Part shown: positions 1 to 9,169 of the stretch, piece after piece
Layout: each line of letters starts with the position of its first letter
How positions within the stretch are numbered: the stretch's first letter is position 1
From: Phytophthora hibernalis
Taxonomy: Eukaryota; Oomycota; Peronosporomycetes; Peronosporales; Peronosporaceae
Length of the DNA: 64,000 nucleotides
Assembly (NCBI GenBank): GCA_012656075.1
Contig: JAAKBF010000324.1
Location: 930,001-994,000 of the forward strand
Direction: 5' to 3'
Made by a program: the position numbers and the translations under genes
Notes under the pieces: model-generated
The model's input: the letters and a program-made list of their open reading frames with translations, nothing else
Told to the model about the DNA's origin: nothing
The model's database searches: none

Positions 1-763
1 CGGATGGGGGCGATCGGCGCAGGCAGAACACACGGTGCTGATCACCGAGGACGGCGTCGACATTTTGACCTAGGAACTGCCCTCTTGATACCGGTAGCTC
101 TACGTCTAACAGCTGAGGCGCACCGTTGTTGATTGGACACTAAGGCTGAAGCTAATCTGCTTGGTCGCGGCACTACTTGGTGCTGTCTCGTTTTGCCAAA
201 CCATTCGGCAGCTTTGGAAAAACGATACTTGAAGCTTCGTGTCCAGCGCTGCTAGTTTGGGCAGCTCACAAGTTGCTCCACGTCAGCTCTCGAATTGGAT
301 GCGATGCTCAGTCACGCGAGGCTGAGGTACGAATGCATCACGTCTGGCACCGTGTCAGGACTCAGGTTACTTGCACAAGCCCCCAAATGGGAACTGGCAC
401 GTGTAGATGAACTCCTGGCAGCTCCGGATGTCTACAAGCGAGTGTTTGCCTAGCAGATCGAGTGTCGCGCCATTCCAGAACGCGTAGCAGGAGTCTGGGA
501 CCTTGTTACTTCGTCCTTGGAATCCTCCCTGCTGCCTGAACACGAGTCACCGCACGAGTTCGGACTGCTCGCAGTTGAGCTGCATCATCCGTCCAGCCAG
601 GAAGAGCGACGCGACACAGCTCCGCCGAGGCCGAGGCCACCGTCATAGTTCTGCAGTCCAAGAGAGTGAGACAGCAACAACACCTGAGCAACTCGTCCAA
701 CTCAACCACGTACCAGACACGAGTTGACGAAGCGCACCATGGCTATTGCCAATCACCTCCACG
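1..763. other. Upstream DNA with no gene recognised
   Basis: I see no convincing coding region here. Several short open frames exist on both strands but none has recognisable domains. The stretch runs directly into the truncated permease at 764 and is presumably its old promoter region. It contains one TACCGGTA palindrome (89-96). Confidence 0.5.
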
Positions 764-1067
764 ATGGACGCCTCCGACACGTCGCGCTACGCCAAGGCGC
801 CGCATCTGTGGGCGCTGGGCGTGGGTGCCGTCATTAGCGGGGACTTCTTCGGCTGGCAGTCTGGTCTTGTAGCCGGGTCCGATGGTCTGCTCATCATACT
901 GGCCTTCGTCACGGTGCTTTACGTGCTGCTGTCCTTCTCCATCGCCGAACTCTCCACTACGGTGCCGACGGGTGGAGGTCCCTAGTCACGCCATTGGCCC
1001 TCGCGCCGCCTTCTTCGCCGGTCTGGCCGAGATCCTCAAGATCGTCATCACCTGCGCTGTGGTGGTC
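764..1067 (+). pseudogene. Truncated permease paralogue (APC superfamily), 5' fragment
   Basis: This is the N-terminal quarter of an APC-superfamily permease of the ethanolamine-permease type. The frame opens with ATG at 764 and encodes the same core as the three full paralogues on the minus strand (WALGVGAVISGDFFGWQSGL, then SFSIAELSTTVPTGGGP). Right after GGGP about 13-14 bases are missing compared with the paralogue at 18333-19750. This creates an immediate TAG, and the reading continues in another frame as AIGPRAAFFAGLAE and VVITCAVVVT. Homology stops at about 1067. It is closest to the 18.3-19.75 kb copy, sharing STTVPTGGGP and ITCAVVVT. It lies in opposite orientation to the other three and is cut off by the repeats and Crypton that follow. 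Non-functional by inspection. Confidence 0.9.
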
Positions 1068-1085
1068 ACACTGAGACCACCACAG
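1057..1085. repeat. 11-bp perfect inverted repeat at the permease break point
   Basis: CTGTGGTGGTC (1057-1067) is repeated as its reverse complement GACCACCACAG (1075-1085) with a 7-nt loop. The left arm is the last coding piece of the broken permease and the right arm starts the non-homologous DNA. This suggests the break was repaired by fold-back copying. Confidence 0.7.
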
Positions 1086-1183
1086 AAAATATAAGATTGA
1101 ATTGGTTTTTAGAAAAGCATAATAAGTCATTGCAATACAAGTGAGAGCAATAATAAGTATTGCAATTATTAAAAATATTGCTA

Positions 1184-1351
1184 AGGGTATGAACGGTGTA
1201 GTGGTTTGGGATTCACCCTACCAATCCACTACGCAAGGGTTCGATCCCACACCTGTCGAGATGCTGGTGGCTGGCACTAGGATTTATGGTCCTGGCTAGG
1301 GTCCCCGCCAATCAAAATGGGCCGGCAACGGCACAAGACAGTCCACCAGCG
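1184..1351 (+). repeat. tRNA-derived SINE-like sequence (degenerate)
   Basis: An A-box-like GGTGTAGTGG (1195-1204) and a good B box GGTTCGATCCC (1238-1248) are spaced as in a tRNA gene. A further ~100 bp follow that do not look like tRNA. The stems do not fold well: only the centre of the T arm pairs. This fits the head of a tRNA-related SINE better than a functional tRNA. Crypton copy 1 begins at its downstream edge, so the Crypton may have inserted into it. No second copy is visible in the window. Confidence 0.5.
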
Positions 1352-1743
1352 GATATGGATAACAATGTCTCTCCGACCAAACTTCATCTTTGTATGGTAC
1401 ATATTAGCCAATGAGATTGGTCTTTAATTCGTTTTTGGCCAATAAAAACCATCTCTATGGTTTTTGGCGAATCGAATCACGTCAACGATTTTATTTTATC
1501 CAATAAAAATACGATTTTACGTTGCAGTCGGAAGCTGAGCGATTCCGACATATCTGGTCGGAGCTGACGCCCAGATATGTGTATCGTGCTACAAGCGAGA
1601 GGTACGCTACGTATCACTCGCATATTTGCCGCCTCTCCGACCAAGAGTAATGAGCCTAAACGATTTGAAGCCCGCCAACACCAAGCGCGCGCGCGACGGC
1701 CATAAAGGCGTTCAATCGCTTCCTCTCCGCCGAGGGCACGAGC

Positions 1744-3336
1744 ATGGAGCATGTCAAGGCGTTGATCGTTGTCGACCCAAGCCGCGCGGGTGGCATCCTA
1801 GTGACGCTGATGGACAAGTTCGGTGTGTACCTAGCATTCCATGCAGGAGCAAAGGGGCTGCACTTGTCGCGCCACTCCGTAGCTCAATATTTCCGCCAAG
1901 CGAAGTGCTGGCTCCTCGACGAGTACCCTGTTCAAGGTGGAGCTGTGGCCTGCCAGCTGCTAGGCTTGGGGCGTACCCTTGAACAGCACTGCATCAAACG
2001 CGAGAGTGGTGGGTTTGTCAAGAAAGCGGTTGCATGCACGAAGGATGATCTCAAGAAGATGACAAGTTATCTGTATTCAACGGCCTGCTGTGCGTCAGAC
2101 TACCAAGATTCAGCACTGCTATGCCTATTGTGGTATCTCTTTGGGCGCGCTTCGGACCTGACCTTCGTCCGGAAGCAGCAGCTCACCATCGGTGCTGGTG
2201 GCGTGTTCTTCATCCGCTTCATCCGCGTGAAGACGTCAGACGAGCAGACACTGTCGCTCTTTCCCGACGAAGACTTCATGACTTGCCCGCTTCTGGCGCT
2301 CGCTCTGGCCTTGATCATGCAGGAGTCGCCGTGCGCAGCGCTGCTCAATCACTTGCCAGTGCAGTCGAAGGACGTCCCTGTTGAGCTGACCGACTCGATC
2401 CCATTGCTGGATCTGCTTGAAGACAGCGGCGCCCTAGATTCTTCTCAGACGTCGAAGAGAAGCACGACCGTCCACACGACACCGACAGTCGGAGTCCACG
2501 CTCTTGTCAACCGCTTGCTCGATCGTGTTGTTGGTCCAGCTGGAGTCGAAGAGCCGCTGACCTCTCATTCGTTTCGACGTGGCGGCGCGCAGCATGCGAA
2601 CGCGAGCTCAGAGCTGACGGCGCAGTGGATATTTGATCGCGGAGCCTGGAACTTGACCACGACCAACAAAGCCTTCGCGTACGTCTTCAATACTCCGAAA
2701 GAAGACCATCAAGTAGCCAAGGTGCTGAGCGGGATGGCGCCAAAGCAAGCCTGTGTTCTTCCGTCACTGGAAGTCTTCGACTCGACTACTCAAGAGGATA
2801 TTAGAGAGGTTAGCCGCAAGCTCTTCAATTCGAGTCATGCGCTGGGTAACAAGGCCTTCAATGTCTGCGCTGCTGTGAGAGATGTGCTGACAGCAACTAT
2901 CTTCCTCCACTACCCGTCGTTGATGAAGACCAACGCGCAGGCGCCTGCAATGAAGACGATCCAGCGATGCGTTGAAGCCTCTGGTTTGACGATGACGAAT
3001 CTGCTTGCTTGGTCACAGCAACTCACGAGGTCAAAAGTTCAAGCCAACACCACCGCAGAAGACCTGATGGAAGGAAACGTGAAGGCCAAAGTTGCGTTCG
3101 AACATCAGACTGCCTTGATTGAAAGGTTAATCGAGGTCAACCGTAGCCTCGAAGCTCGAGTCAAATCCCTAGAAGCTGCAAATACCAACACTGAAGCGAA
3201 ATCATCAGCACATGTAGATCAAGCCAAGCGACCAAGAGATGAAGATGAAATCGTACCGGTGAAGCGCCGACGCCGCTCAAAGACGATACCACTTATGGAC
3301 ACCTGGTTCGCGTGGTACACTGCCGTTCCGCGCTGA
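1744..3336 (+). CDS. Crypton tyrosine recombinase (intact copy)
   Basis: A 530-residue tyrosine recombinase predicted to cut and rejoin DNA for transposition. The catalytic set is visible: Arg135 in GRASDL, Lys163 in RVKTSDE, His275 and Arg278 in HSFRRGG, Trp302 and nucleophile Tyr313 in AFAYVFN. The N-terminal ~100 residues would be the core-binding domain. The C-terminus (about 440-520) is a coiled coil with a basic cluster (VKRRRRSK) that may be a nuclear signal. ATG 1744 opens the long frame. However, coding similarity seems to extend upstream in the same frame (AIKAFNRFLSAEG), reached from ATG 1650 (MSLNDLKPANTKRAR) only by a one-base shift in a GCGCGCGC run. Both copies have this feature, so the true start is uncertain. 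The stop overlaps the ATG of the second frame (TGATG, 3334-3338). Confidence 0.88.
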   Translation: MEHVKALIVVDPSRAGGILVTLMDKFGVYLAFHAGAKGLHLSRHSVAQYFRQAKCWLLDEYPVQGGAVACQLLGLGRTLEQHCIKRESGGFVKKAVACTKDDLKKMTSYLYSTACCASDYQDSALLCLLWYLFGRASDLTFVRKQQLTIGAGGVFFIRFIRVKTSDEQTLSLFPDEDFMTCPLLALALALIMQESPCAALLNHLPVQSKDVPVELTDSIPLLDLLEDSGALDSSQTSKRSTTVHTTPTVGVHALVNRLLDRVVGPAGVEEPLTSHSFRRGGAQHANASSELTAQWIFDRGAWNLTTTNKAFAYVFNTPKEDHQVAKVLSGMAPKQACVLPSLEVFDSTTQEDIREVSRKLFNSSHALGNKAFNVCAAVRDVLTATIFLHYPSLMKTNAQAPAMKTIQRCVEASGLTMTNLLAWSQQLTRSKVQANTTAEDLMEGNVKAKVAFEHQTALIERLIEVNRSLEARVKSLEAANTNTEAKSSAHVDQAKRPRDEDEIVPVKRRRRSKTIPLMDTWFAWYTAVPR

Positions 3337-3670
3337 TGGCTAAGCACGGACAAGCACATAAAATCAGATGCCAAGCAGCTTGTGGCCTTCATGAAGCTCT
3401 TCATCGAAGACGGATACACGCTCGACGAGTCATCGCCCAGCTACAAGGATAATATCCGTCAGCTCGGAGAGTTAGCGTCAAGCAAAGTCACTGCGTGAGC
3501 GAGGCGTACCGTCAAAGGGATCCAACGCTGTACTCAAGGCGCTTCGGCAGCTGCATCACGAGGGAAGCCTCAACGACCTCATCAACGCCTATCGCCAGCG
3601 TCTCGCCATCGATAGAGTTGTAGACCCTGCACCTATTCATCACCAAGGCACACTCAAGCTGCTCCCGTAA
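3336..3670 (+). pseudogene. Crypton second frame, damaged copy
   Basis: This is the counterpart of the intact 113-residue frame at 53794-54135. It starts at ATG 3336 (MAKHGQA), overlapping the recombinase stop. It carries one extra base after codon 7 (GCACATAAAATC here, GCACAAAAATC in copy 2). Around 3497 it has lost about ten bases. The protein has no family I recognise. Confidence 0.7.
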
Positions 3671-3756
3671 CGCAACACGATCTTCTTTCCAACGTCCTTG
3701 TAGTCGGTGCTTCCGTTGATGTCAGGTCTGCAGCAGTCATTCGAGCATAGAAAATT

Positions 3757-3821
3757 TACCGATGGGCGGAATCGAACCACCTTCTTCCCTTTCGGGAGCT
3801 CTTCCATTGAGCTACATCGGT
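3757..3821 (-). ncRNA. tRNA-like gene with a GNRA mini-hairpin instead of an anticodon arm (copy 1)
   Basis: Read on the minus strand this folds into a 64-nt tRNA-like cloverleaf plus an A at the discriminator position. The acceptor stem is 7 perfect pairs (ACCGATG with CATCGGT), then TA at positions 8-9. The D arm is GCTC/GAGC with loop AATGGAA, keeping G18-G19. The T arm is GGTGG/CCGCC with loop TTCGATT. The anticodon arm is replaced by TCCC-GAAA-GGGA, a 4-bp stem closed by a GNRA tetraloop, so there is no U33 and no anticodon. TAGCTCAATGG matches an A box and GGTTCGATTCC a B box. TTTT follows at 3754-3751. It is antisense to the Crypton genes and identical in copy 2. No charging or decoding role can be inferred. 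Confidence 0.75.
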
Positions 3822-4289
3822 GGGGGTTAGACAACAACCTAGCAGGGGTACTCGTCTGGAGTGCTCGACGGGGAATTAACGGTGATTCACAGTTCTTCGT
3901 GGCCGCGACAAACCCTCTAAGGTGACCGATGCTCGGTACCCCCCTCAATTCACCGTGCCGGGTGGTCAATCGAGCACTGAGCTCACAGGGCAAAATGGCG
4001 CAGCAAAATTGCACGTGCGCCACTCATTTACGAGGCGTAATTACGTATACCACCTATCAAGGAGCCAATCATTTGAGAGGATGTATTTTTACGAAACCTC
4101 CACAATCTGGTGTGATATAAAATTTTGCGATGCGTCGGATGCTGGTCGGAGTTGCACTGACGGTCGGAGACGTGACGATATGGGTTTTGCTCTAGTCAAC
4201 TAATAACCTCCGAGATTGTATATTCGATCAAAGTGCTTGTTATATTTAATATAACAGGTATCAGGGTTAAGGATCGACAGCTTGCTGCT

Positions 4290-5800
4290 CTCAGCGAGAC
4301 CTAAATCTCCTCTGCATCCAGGCCATTGTTATCGTCACAACCCATGAGAGACGTGAAGTTCCAAAGTTCACGGTTGGCGCGCAGGAAGACTAACATCTCG
4401 AAGTTTGCTGGAAGTAGACTCGAGCGGAGAGGATTCAGGACCAGCTTGCAGTGCGAAAAGAGGCGTTCGCAGCGATTGCTAGTGGGCGTGATCATTCGCA
4501 GGATGTCCACGTACTTGGTTTCCGCAGCCCGGCGAGGTCGCTTGGCGTTGCGAAGAGTTTCAGTCGCAAAATCCACCTTCGGTGGCGCCGTACGAGGTGG
4601 TGGAGCTGGGGCAACAAATCAGACCACAGCTTCCTCTTCCGCAGCAGAGAGGCTTCGGTATGTCAACATTTTGACGACAGCACTCTCAAACACGGGCGAG
4701 TGAACGATCCTCGCAGATGGTCTAAGGTAGTCCGGGGTAGCTGGGTACTTCGCCATGACTGCATCGAAGAGAAGCCGCACGTCCGCTATAGTGCGATCCT
4801 CCGATTGAGGTTCACGCAGACGCTGTCCAGGTCTTCAAGCTTGGCGACAAGCTGCACAATCTGGCGGTGGGTACTGGGTCGTGGAAGAAAGTCTTCGACA
4901 GCTGTTACCAACTTGATAGCGTCACGGATGTTCACGTAACGAGCGAGCATTTGGTAGGTCGATGACCACCGAGTGGCGTTAGCCTTCAATGGCTTGTACT
5001 TCGTGTGGCGGGCGAGCTCAGCTGCGTTGTTCGGGTAGCGAAGTTTAACAGAGAGGGCTTGGACTTGGTCAATGAGCGGTTGATACTCTTTGAGTTAGGC
5101 ACACACCGCCAGATTAAAGCGGTGGCTAGCGCAACCGATGAGTGGAACCACCAGCCGCGTAGCAATCGCTTGATTTGTCGCGCAGTTGTCTGCTACGAGG
5201 AACATGAGCATACCACGATCTTTTCCGTAGAGCTCCAAGACCGACTCAATCAGTTCAATGTGAGCTGCTGCGGTCTGACCGTACTCGGCTGGCGACACGG
5301 CAAGCAGTACCTGCTGAAACACTCCGTCTTTGACAAACACGCCGTAGATAGCGACGAAGTGAAACGTCCCGGAGCTCCAGCCATCAAACATGAGCCCAAA
5401 GTGCTTCCCCATCTCCACCGCGATTCGCTCGCCCACCTTGTCCGCCACGTGGCGCATGTAGTGCACCAACGTCTTCGACGACACAGGCTTCAGTCCCGCC
5501 AACGCACGCGTCATAGGGTCGTCCACCTCGCTTAGCTTGATTCGGGCAATGATCCACTCCATCCACTTAAAAATTTCCATCGTGCGCTGGTCAACGAACC
5601 CATGAGCTTCGAGGGATTGCCCATAAGCTCGCTGGCTCTCTTCGTAGGTCTCCGAGTATTCAGGATGCTTGGACGCAAGGTGGCTGATGAGATTCGAGTA
5701 GCCTGTCCCGGGTGCCTGCTTGCGAGCCTTGCCACACTACTTGCAGGCAAACAGGCCGTTGCCGCAGTCCGTGAAGAAAAAGCTTGAGATGGCGCGCGAA
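4290..5800 (-). pseudogene. Decayed hAT-family transposase
   Basis: Fragments of one hAT transposase occur in order on the minus strand. At 5760-5670 is a BED zinc finger (CGKARKQAPGTGYSNLISHL, then H-x4-H) with a TAG between its first two cysteines. At 5580-5095 is a catalytic-core part (LMFDGWSSGTFHFVAIYGVF, VADNCATNQAIA, GCASHRFNLAV). At 4989-4786 comes ATRWSSTYQMLARY. At 4576-4301 is the C-terminal dimerisation region (TSNRCERLFSHCKLVLNPLR, LLPANFEMLVFLRANRELWN). The pieces lie in different frames and contain stops, so the gene is dead. I could not identify the terminal inverted repeats. Confidence 0.88.
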
Positions 5801-6056
5801 CTCGACATGGTACATGTCAATTTGGAAATGAGTGAGTTGGCGTGACTGAAAGAAGAGAGTAGTTGAGCAGACAGGGACCAGTCGTTCGACCTGGGCTACT
5901 CGGGCCACCAGCTTTCCCCTTATCACTTTTTACGTTGTGGTAAAAGTCAGTATACTTATTACCTATTCATACGGTTCCTATAGAAGGTACGAGCTCAACG
6001 CAACTAAGCGGTTTGCTTGAGCACTTTGCTAGCCAAGTCAGCGGTGCGAAGAAAAG

Positions 6057-6194
6057 ATGAGGAAACCTTATACCGGTACGTGCCGTTTGTGCGGGAAAGC
6101 TGGTGGTCACAATGGGGCTATGTGTCCGAATCGTGTTGCGGCAGCACTGCTGGAAGTGACATCGTTGGTGGCGAGTAAGTCGGATTTGGTTTGA
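6057..6194 (+). CDS. Possible small zinc-knuckle ORF (45 aa)
   Basis: ATG 6057 to TGA 6194 encodes 45 residues with a CX2CX5HX4C zinc-knuckle-like motif (CRLCGKAGGHNGAMC) followed by a short helix-like tail. Knuckles of this type occur at the ends of MULE transposases and in retroelement gag proteins, so it may be an orphan transposon fragment. A TACCGGTA palindrome (6071-6078) lies inside it. Expression is unproven. Confidence 0.3.
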   Translation: MRKPYTGTCRLCGKAGGHNGAMCPNRVAAALLEVTSLVASKSDLV

Positions 6195-7378
6195 ACGAAC
6201 TATATGGCATGTCCAAACATCGTTCATACATCATGCATGCCTTGTTGTGTCAGTTGCTTACCCAGTTGTTGACCGACTCGACTGTGGTTATGCTTTGTGG
6301 TCCCTGATGAAAATGTGTGATAGATTTGTGGTCCCTGGTGATAATGGACAGAAGGCGGTAAACACATGCGTTAACAGTAATTTCACACAGCAAATCATTT
6401 GACTTGGCAAATGTACTGTTTTGACCTACCTTGCGTCGTGATAAGCCATAAATTTTTTTATGAATGACCAGCCGCGCTGCCCTTGGCTGGGCGCTCCTCC
6501 GGCGCCCCCGCGGTTCGCTTCGCTCGCGATATAGAGATAGAACCTCCGGCCTCACGTGTTGCCCTCACGCTTTCGTCTCCGGCGGGGGCCCTCTGCCCCT
6601 GCCTTCGCCGTGACGCTGCGGGAACGAGCAGTGTTAGGTTGGTGCTATGTCCAACCACGTCGCCCACCCCACTGTGGTTATCCCAAGATTTTTGTGTGCC
6701 AGTACTATTTTCTGGTGATAATGTTCCCCGTATGTCCTGACCAATCCAATCTACTTTTACGTGCGTTCTTGTGGATTGGCGCGTAATTAACAATTCGGAA
6801 ACGAGCAAACTTTAACCGTGCACAGTAGGATACACATACAGTAAACTTCGAAGTTCGAAGTTCGAAGTACTTCGTACTACAAATACTACGAAGTTCGTAG
6901 TATTTGCTTGAGCAGCAACCTACATGTATACATAGTGTGTGACGAGGCAGAAATCTTAGGAAGCTTTTTAATCACTTCATCTTGAAGTGTGCTTAGTTCT
7001 GATACCGATGGTAAAGACACGTAACCAGTGATAACGCGAAGTTACTTCGGTGTGACGCTGCCCAGACCGCGAGGGTGTCATGGCGTTGCCGATATCAATA
7101 GAGCTGAATCGGGGTACCTCCTCACACCAACGCTCAGATACGTGCCACAACTAAAGGATTTATGCGATTGTGCTCGCGATCCAATTTAAAGGGACAATCT
7201 TGTTAGTTTTGCTGCAGAAGCATGCAACACCATCGAAAATAAAGCGCGCAGTACATCTTCAGGCAACTTCGAGCTGCCTCATTGCAGTCATTTTCAGTTC
7301 TTCTGACAATTCCTCAAGCTACTGCTCCAGTTGCTTAAAACTCCACCTGAAAACTTCATCGTGCAACTTCCAACTACA
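6195..7378. other. Gene-free stretch upstream of glutamate decarboxylase
   Basis: I see no protein gene with recognisable domains. The stretch holds a GC-rich block (6475-6620), a TTCGAAG/CTACGAAG palindromic cluster (6845-6905) and one TACATGTA (6921-6928). The last few hundred bases are probably the promoter of the decarboxylase. The leader just before ATG 7379 is C/A-rich (CTTCCAACTACA). Confidence 0.5.
6845..6905. repeat. TTCGAAG tandem and inverted repeat cluster
   Basis: GAAGTTC units are repeated in tandem and then mirrored (GAAGTACTTCGTACTAC, then AAATACTACGAAGTTCGTAG). The ~60-bp stretch can fold back on itself in several registers. No coding potential. Confidence 0.6.
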
Positions 7379-8905
7379 ATGCAGGTCAACACGATCAAGA
7401 CTCCGCGTGAATCGAACGAATTGCTCAATGAGACGGAGCCTGTGTACGGCCACCCGTTCATGTGCAGTGATATTGCCACGGATACGTTCCCGCAGCATTC
7501 GGTACCAGCTCGCGTCGCCCACCAAATGATCAAGGACGAACTTGCTCTTGATGGCAACCCCAGCATGAACTTGGCGTCTTTCGTGACGACCTACATGGAG
7601 CAAGAAGCCGAAGAGCTGATGATCGAGGGTCTTCGCAAGAATTACATCGATTTGGACCAGTACCCTCAGACTGCGGAGATCCATAACCGTTGCGTACAAA
7701 TGCTCGCGAATCTATACCATGCCCCGCTCGATGAAGGTGTGAAAGCCACAGGCACGGGATGCATCGGTTCATCAGAGGCGATCATGCTCGCTGGCCTCGC
7801 CATGAAGCGGAGGTGGAAGTACCGCCGTCTCGCTGCTGGTCTGCCGTACGACAAGCCCAATATGGTGTTTGGTTCCAACGTTCAGGTGTGCTGGCACAAG
7901 ATGTGCAAGTACTTCGAGATTGAGATCCGCGAAGCTGATGTATCTCCAGACTGCCTTGTACTGACAGCTGAGCGAGCACATTCTCTGCTAGACGAGAACA
8001 CCATCGGTGTGGGTGCGATCCTAGGAAGCACTTTCAACGGTGAATACGAGGATGTCAAGGGAATCCACGATATGCTCGTGGAACAGAACGAGCTCAATGG
8101 ATGGAGCATTCCGCTGCATGTTGACGCAGCAAGTGGTGGCTTTATTGCTCCGTTCATCAGTCCCGACCTGCTATGGGACTTCCGGTTGCCGAATGTCAAG
8201 TCGATCAATGTCAGCGGCCACAAGTTCGGACTAGTGTATGCTGGTATGGGCTGGGCGATCTGGAGAGAAAAGGAGGATCTCCCGGAAGACCTGGTCTTCC
8301 ACGTGAACTATCTAGGTGGAGACCAGTCGTCATTTACGCTTAACTTCTCAAAGGGCGCCGGTAATGTCGTCGCGCAGTACTACAACCTGCTTCGGTTCGG
8401 ATTTGACGGCTACCGTCGTATCATGGAGGCCAGCATGGAAAATGCCGACTTCCTACGCAAGGCTTTGGTGTCTACCGACCTCTTCACTATCGTCGACAAA
8501 GCCCACATGCCACTGGTAGCGTTCTCGCTCAATGACTCGTCAAGCTACACCTGCTTTGACATCCAGGAGAAGCTCAAGAGCCGTGGTTGGATCGTCCCGG
8601 CGTACACGTGCTCGAAAGGAGCGGAGTCCATGACCATCATGCGCGTGGTCGTCAAGCAGAACTTCTCGTGTCAGATGGCAAAGATGCTCGTGCAGGACAT
8701 TCTGAACGCTGTCACTGCACTCGAGCATCACGCTCGCGCCCTTCACAATTCGCTCAGCAAGACCAGTCAGTATGCCAGCAGCGTTGCAATCCACCCCATG
8801 CCAGCGGTTGTCAAGATCGAACACACGAAGCTCGCGTCCAGCAAACTGGGCAATGTTGCTGCCAAAGGACCGAGGCATGCCACGCACCTCAAGCTGTGCA
8901 TCTAA
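7379..8905 (+). CDS. Glutamate decarboxylase (PLP-dependent)
   Basis: Converts glutamate to GABA and CO2, consuming a proton. The 508-residue product has the group-II decarboxylase fold. The GTGCIGSSEAIMLAGLAMKR segment corresponds to the cofactor-phosphate region. Aspartate in HVDAASGGFIAPF sits over the PLP ring, and the PLP lysine is Lys282 in SGHKFGLVYAG. Length and the N-terminal region (NLASFVTTYMEQEAEELM) fit the GadB/plant GAD family. No clear calmodulin-binding tail is visible. ATG 7379 is the first in-frame ATG with conserved sequence after it. The frame has no introns or lesions. It is convergent with a permease of the APC superfamily ending 265 bp downstream, an arrangement that recalls bacterial gadB-gadC. 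Confidence 0.95.
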   Translation: MQVNTIKTPRESNELLNETEPVYGHPFMCSDIATDTFPQHSVPARVAHQMIKDELALDGNPSMNLASFVTTYMEQEAEELMIEGLRKNYIDLDQYPQTAEIHNRCVQMLANLYHAPLDEGVKATGTGCIGSSEAIMLAGLAMKRRWKYRRLAAGLPYDKPNMVFGSNVQVCWHKMCKYFEIEIREADVSPDCLVLTAERAHSLLDENTIGVGAILGSTFNGEYEDVKGIHDMLVEQNELNGWSIPLHVDAASGGFIAPFISPDLLWDFRLPNVKSINVSGHKFGLVYAGMGWAIWREKEDLPEDLVFHVNYLGGDQSSFTLNFSKGAGNVVAQYYNLLRFGFDGYRRIMEASMENADFLRKALVSTDLFTIVDKAHMPLVAFSLNDSSSYTCFDIQEKLKSRGWIVPAYTCSKGAESMTIMRVVVKQNFSCQMAKMLVQDILNAVTALEHHARALHNSLSKTSQYASSVAIHPMPAVVKIEHTKLASSKLGNVAAKGPRHATHLKLCI

Positions 8906-9169
8906 TTCATATCAGCTCCAATCTGCACATATACACTGTAAACCAATCCATTTTGATGGTCGAACAACTTCAACGTACGCAAGCAGTTTCAATAATCGAC
9001 CACCGAGATCCATACCGGTACTGTATATGCAGTGTCCAGTACATGTACCACAAACAGCATCAGAATTTAGAGAAACAGGCTGACCGCTTTTCATTTTCTA
9101 TGGAGATCGAAGTTTGTCAGCTCGCAAATACTAGTACGACGCACGCTAATAAAAAACGTGACGCACTTG

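Larger units (their letters stand above)
1352..4183 (+). mobile_element. Crypton-type tyrosine-recombinase transposon, copy 1
   Basis: About 2.83 kb shared with copy 2 at 53280-56110. Alignment of the two copies sets the borders. On the left the shared sequence begins around the AACAATGTCTCTCCGA stretch (1361 on). On the right it ends at GACGTGACGATATG. GATATGG occurs at both edges (1352-1358 and 4177-4183), which fits the short direct repeats left by tyrosine-recombinase insertion. There are no terminal inverted repeats and no DDE transposase. The element holds a recombinase gene, a small second frame and an antisense tRNA-like gene. Kojima and Jurka described Cryptons in stramenopiles, and I assign the element to that group from the protein, not from a database match. 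Confidence 0.85.

Noticed and set aside
1184..1260. Functional tRNA gene
   Set aside because: A and B boxes are present but the T stem has only three pairs and no acceptor stem forms, so I kept it as SINE-like.
3757..3821. Ordinary functional tRNA gene
   Set aside because: Acceptor, D and T arms fit, but there is no room for a 17-nt anticodon arm and no U33 or anticodon. The 16 nt between the D and T arms form only a GAAA-capped 4-bp stem plus AGAA.
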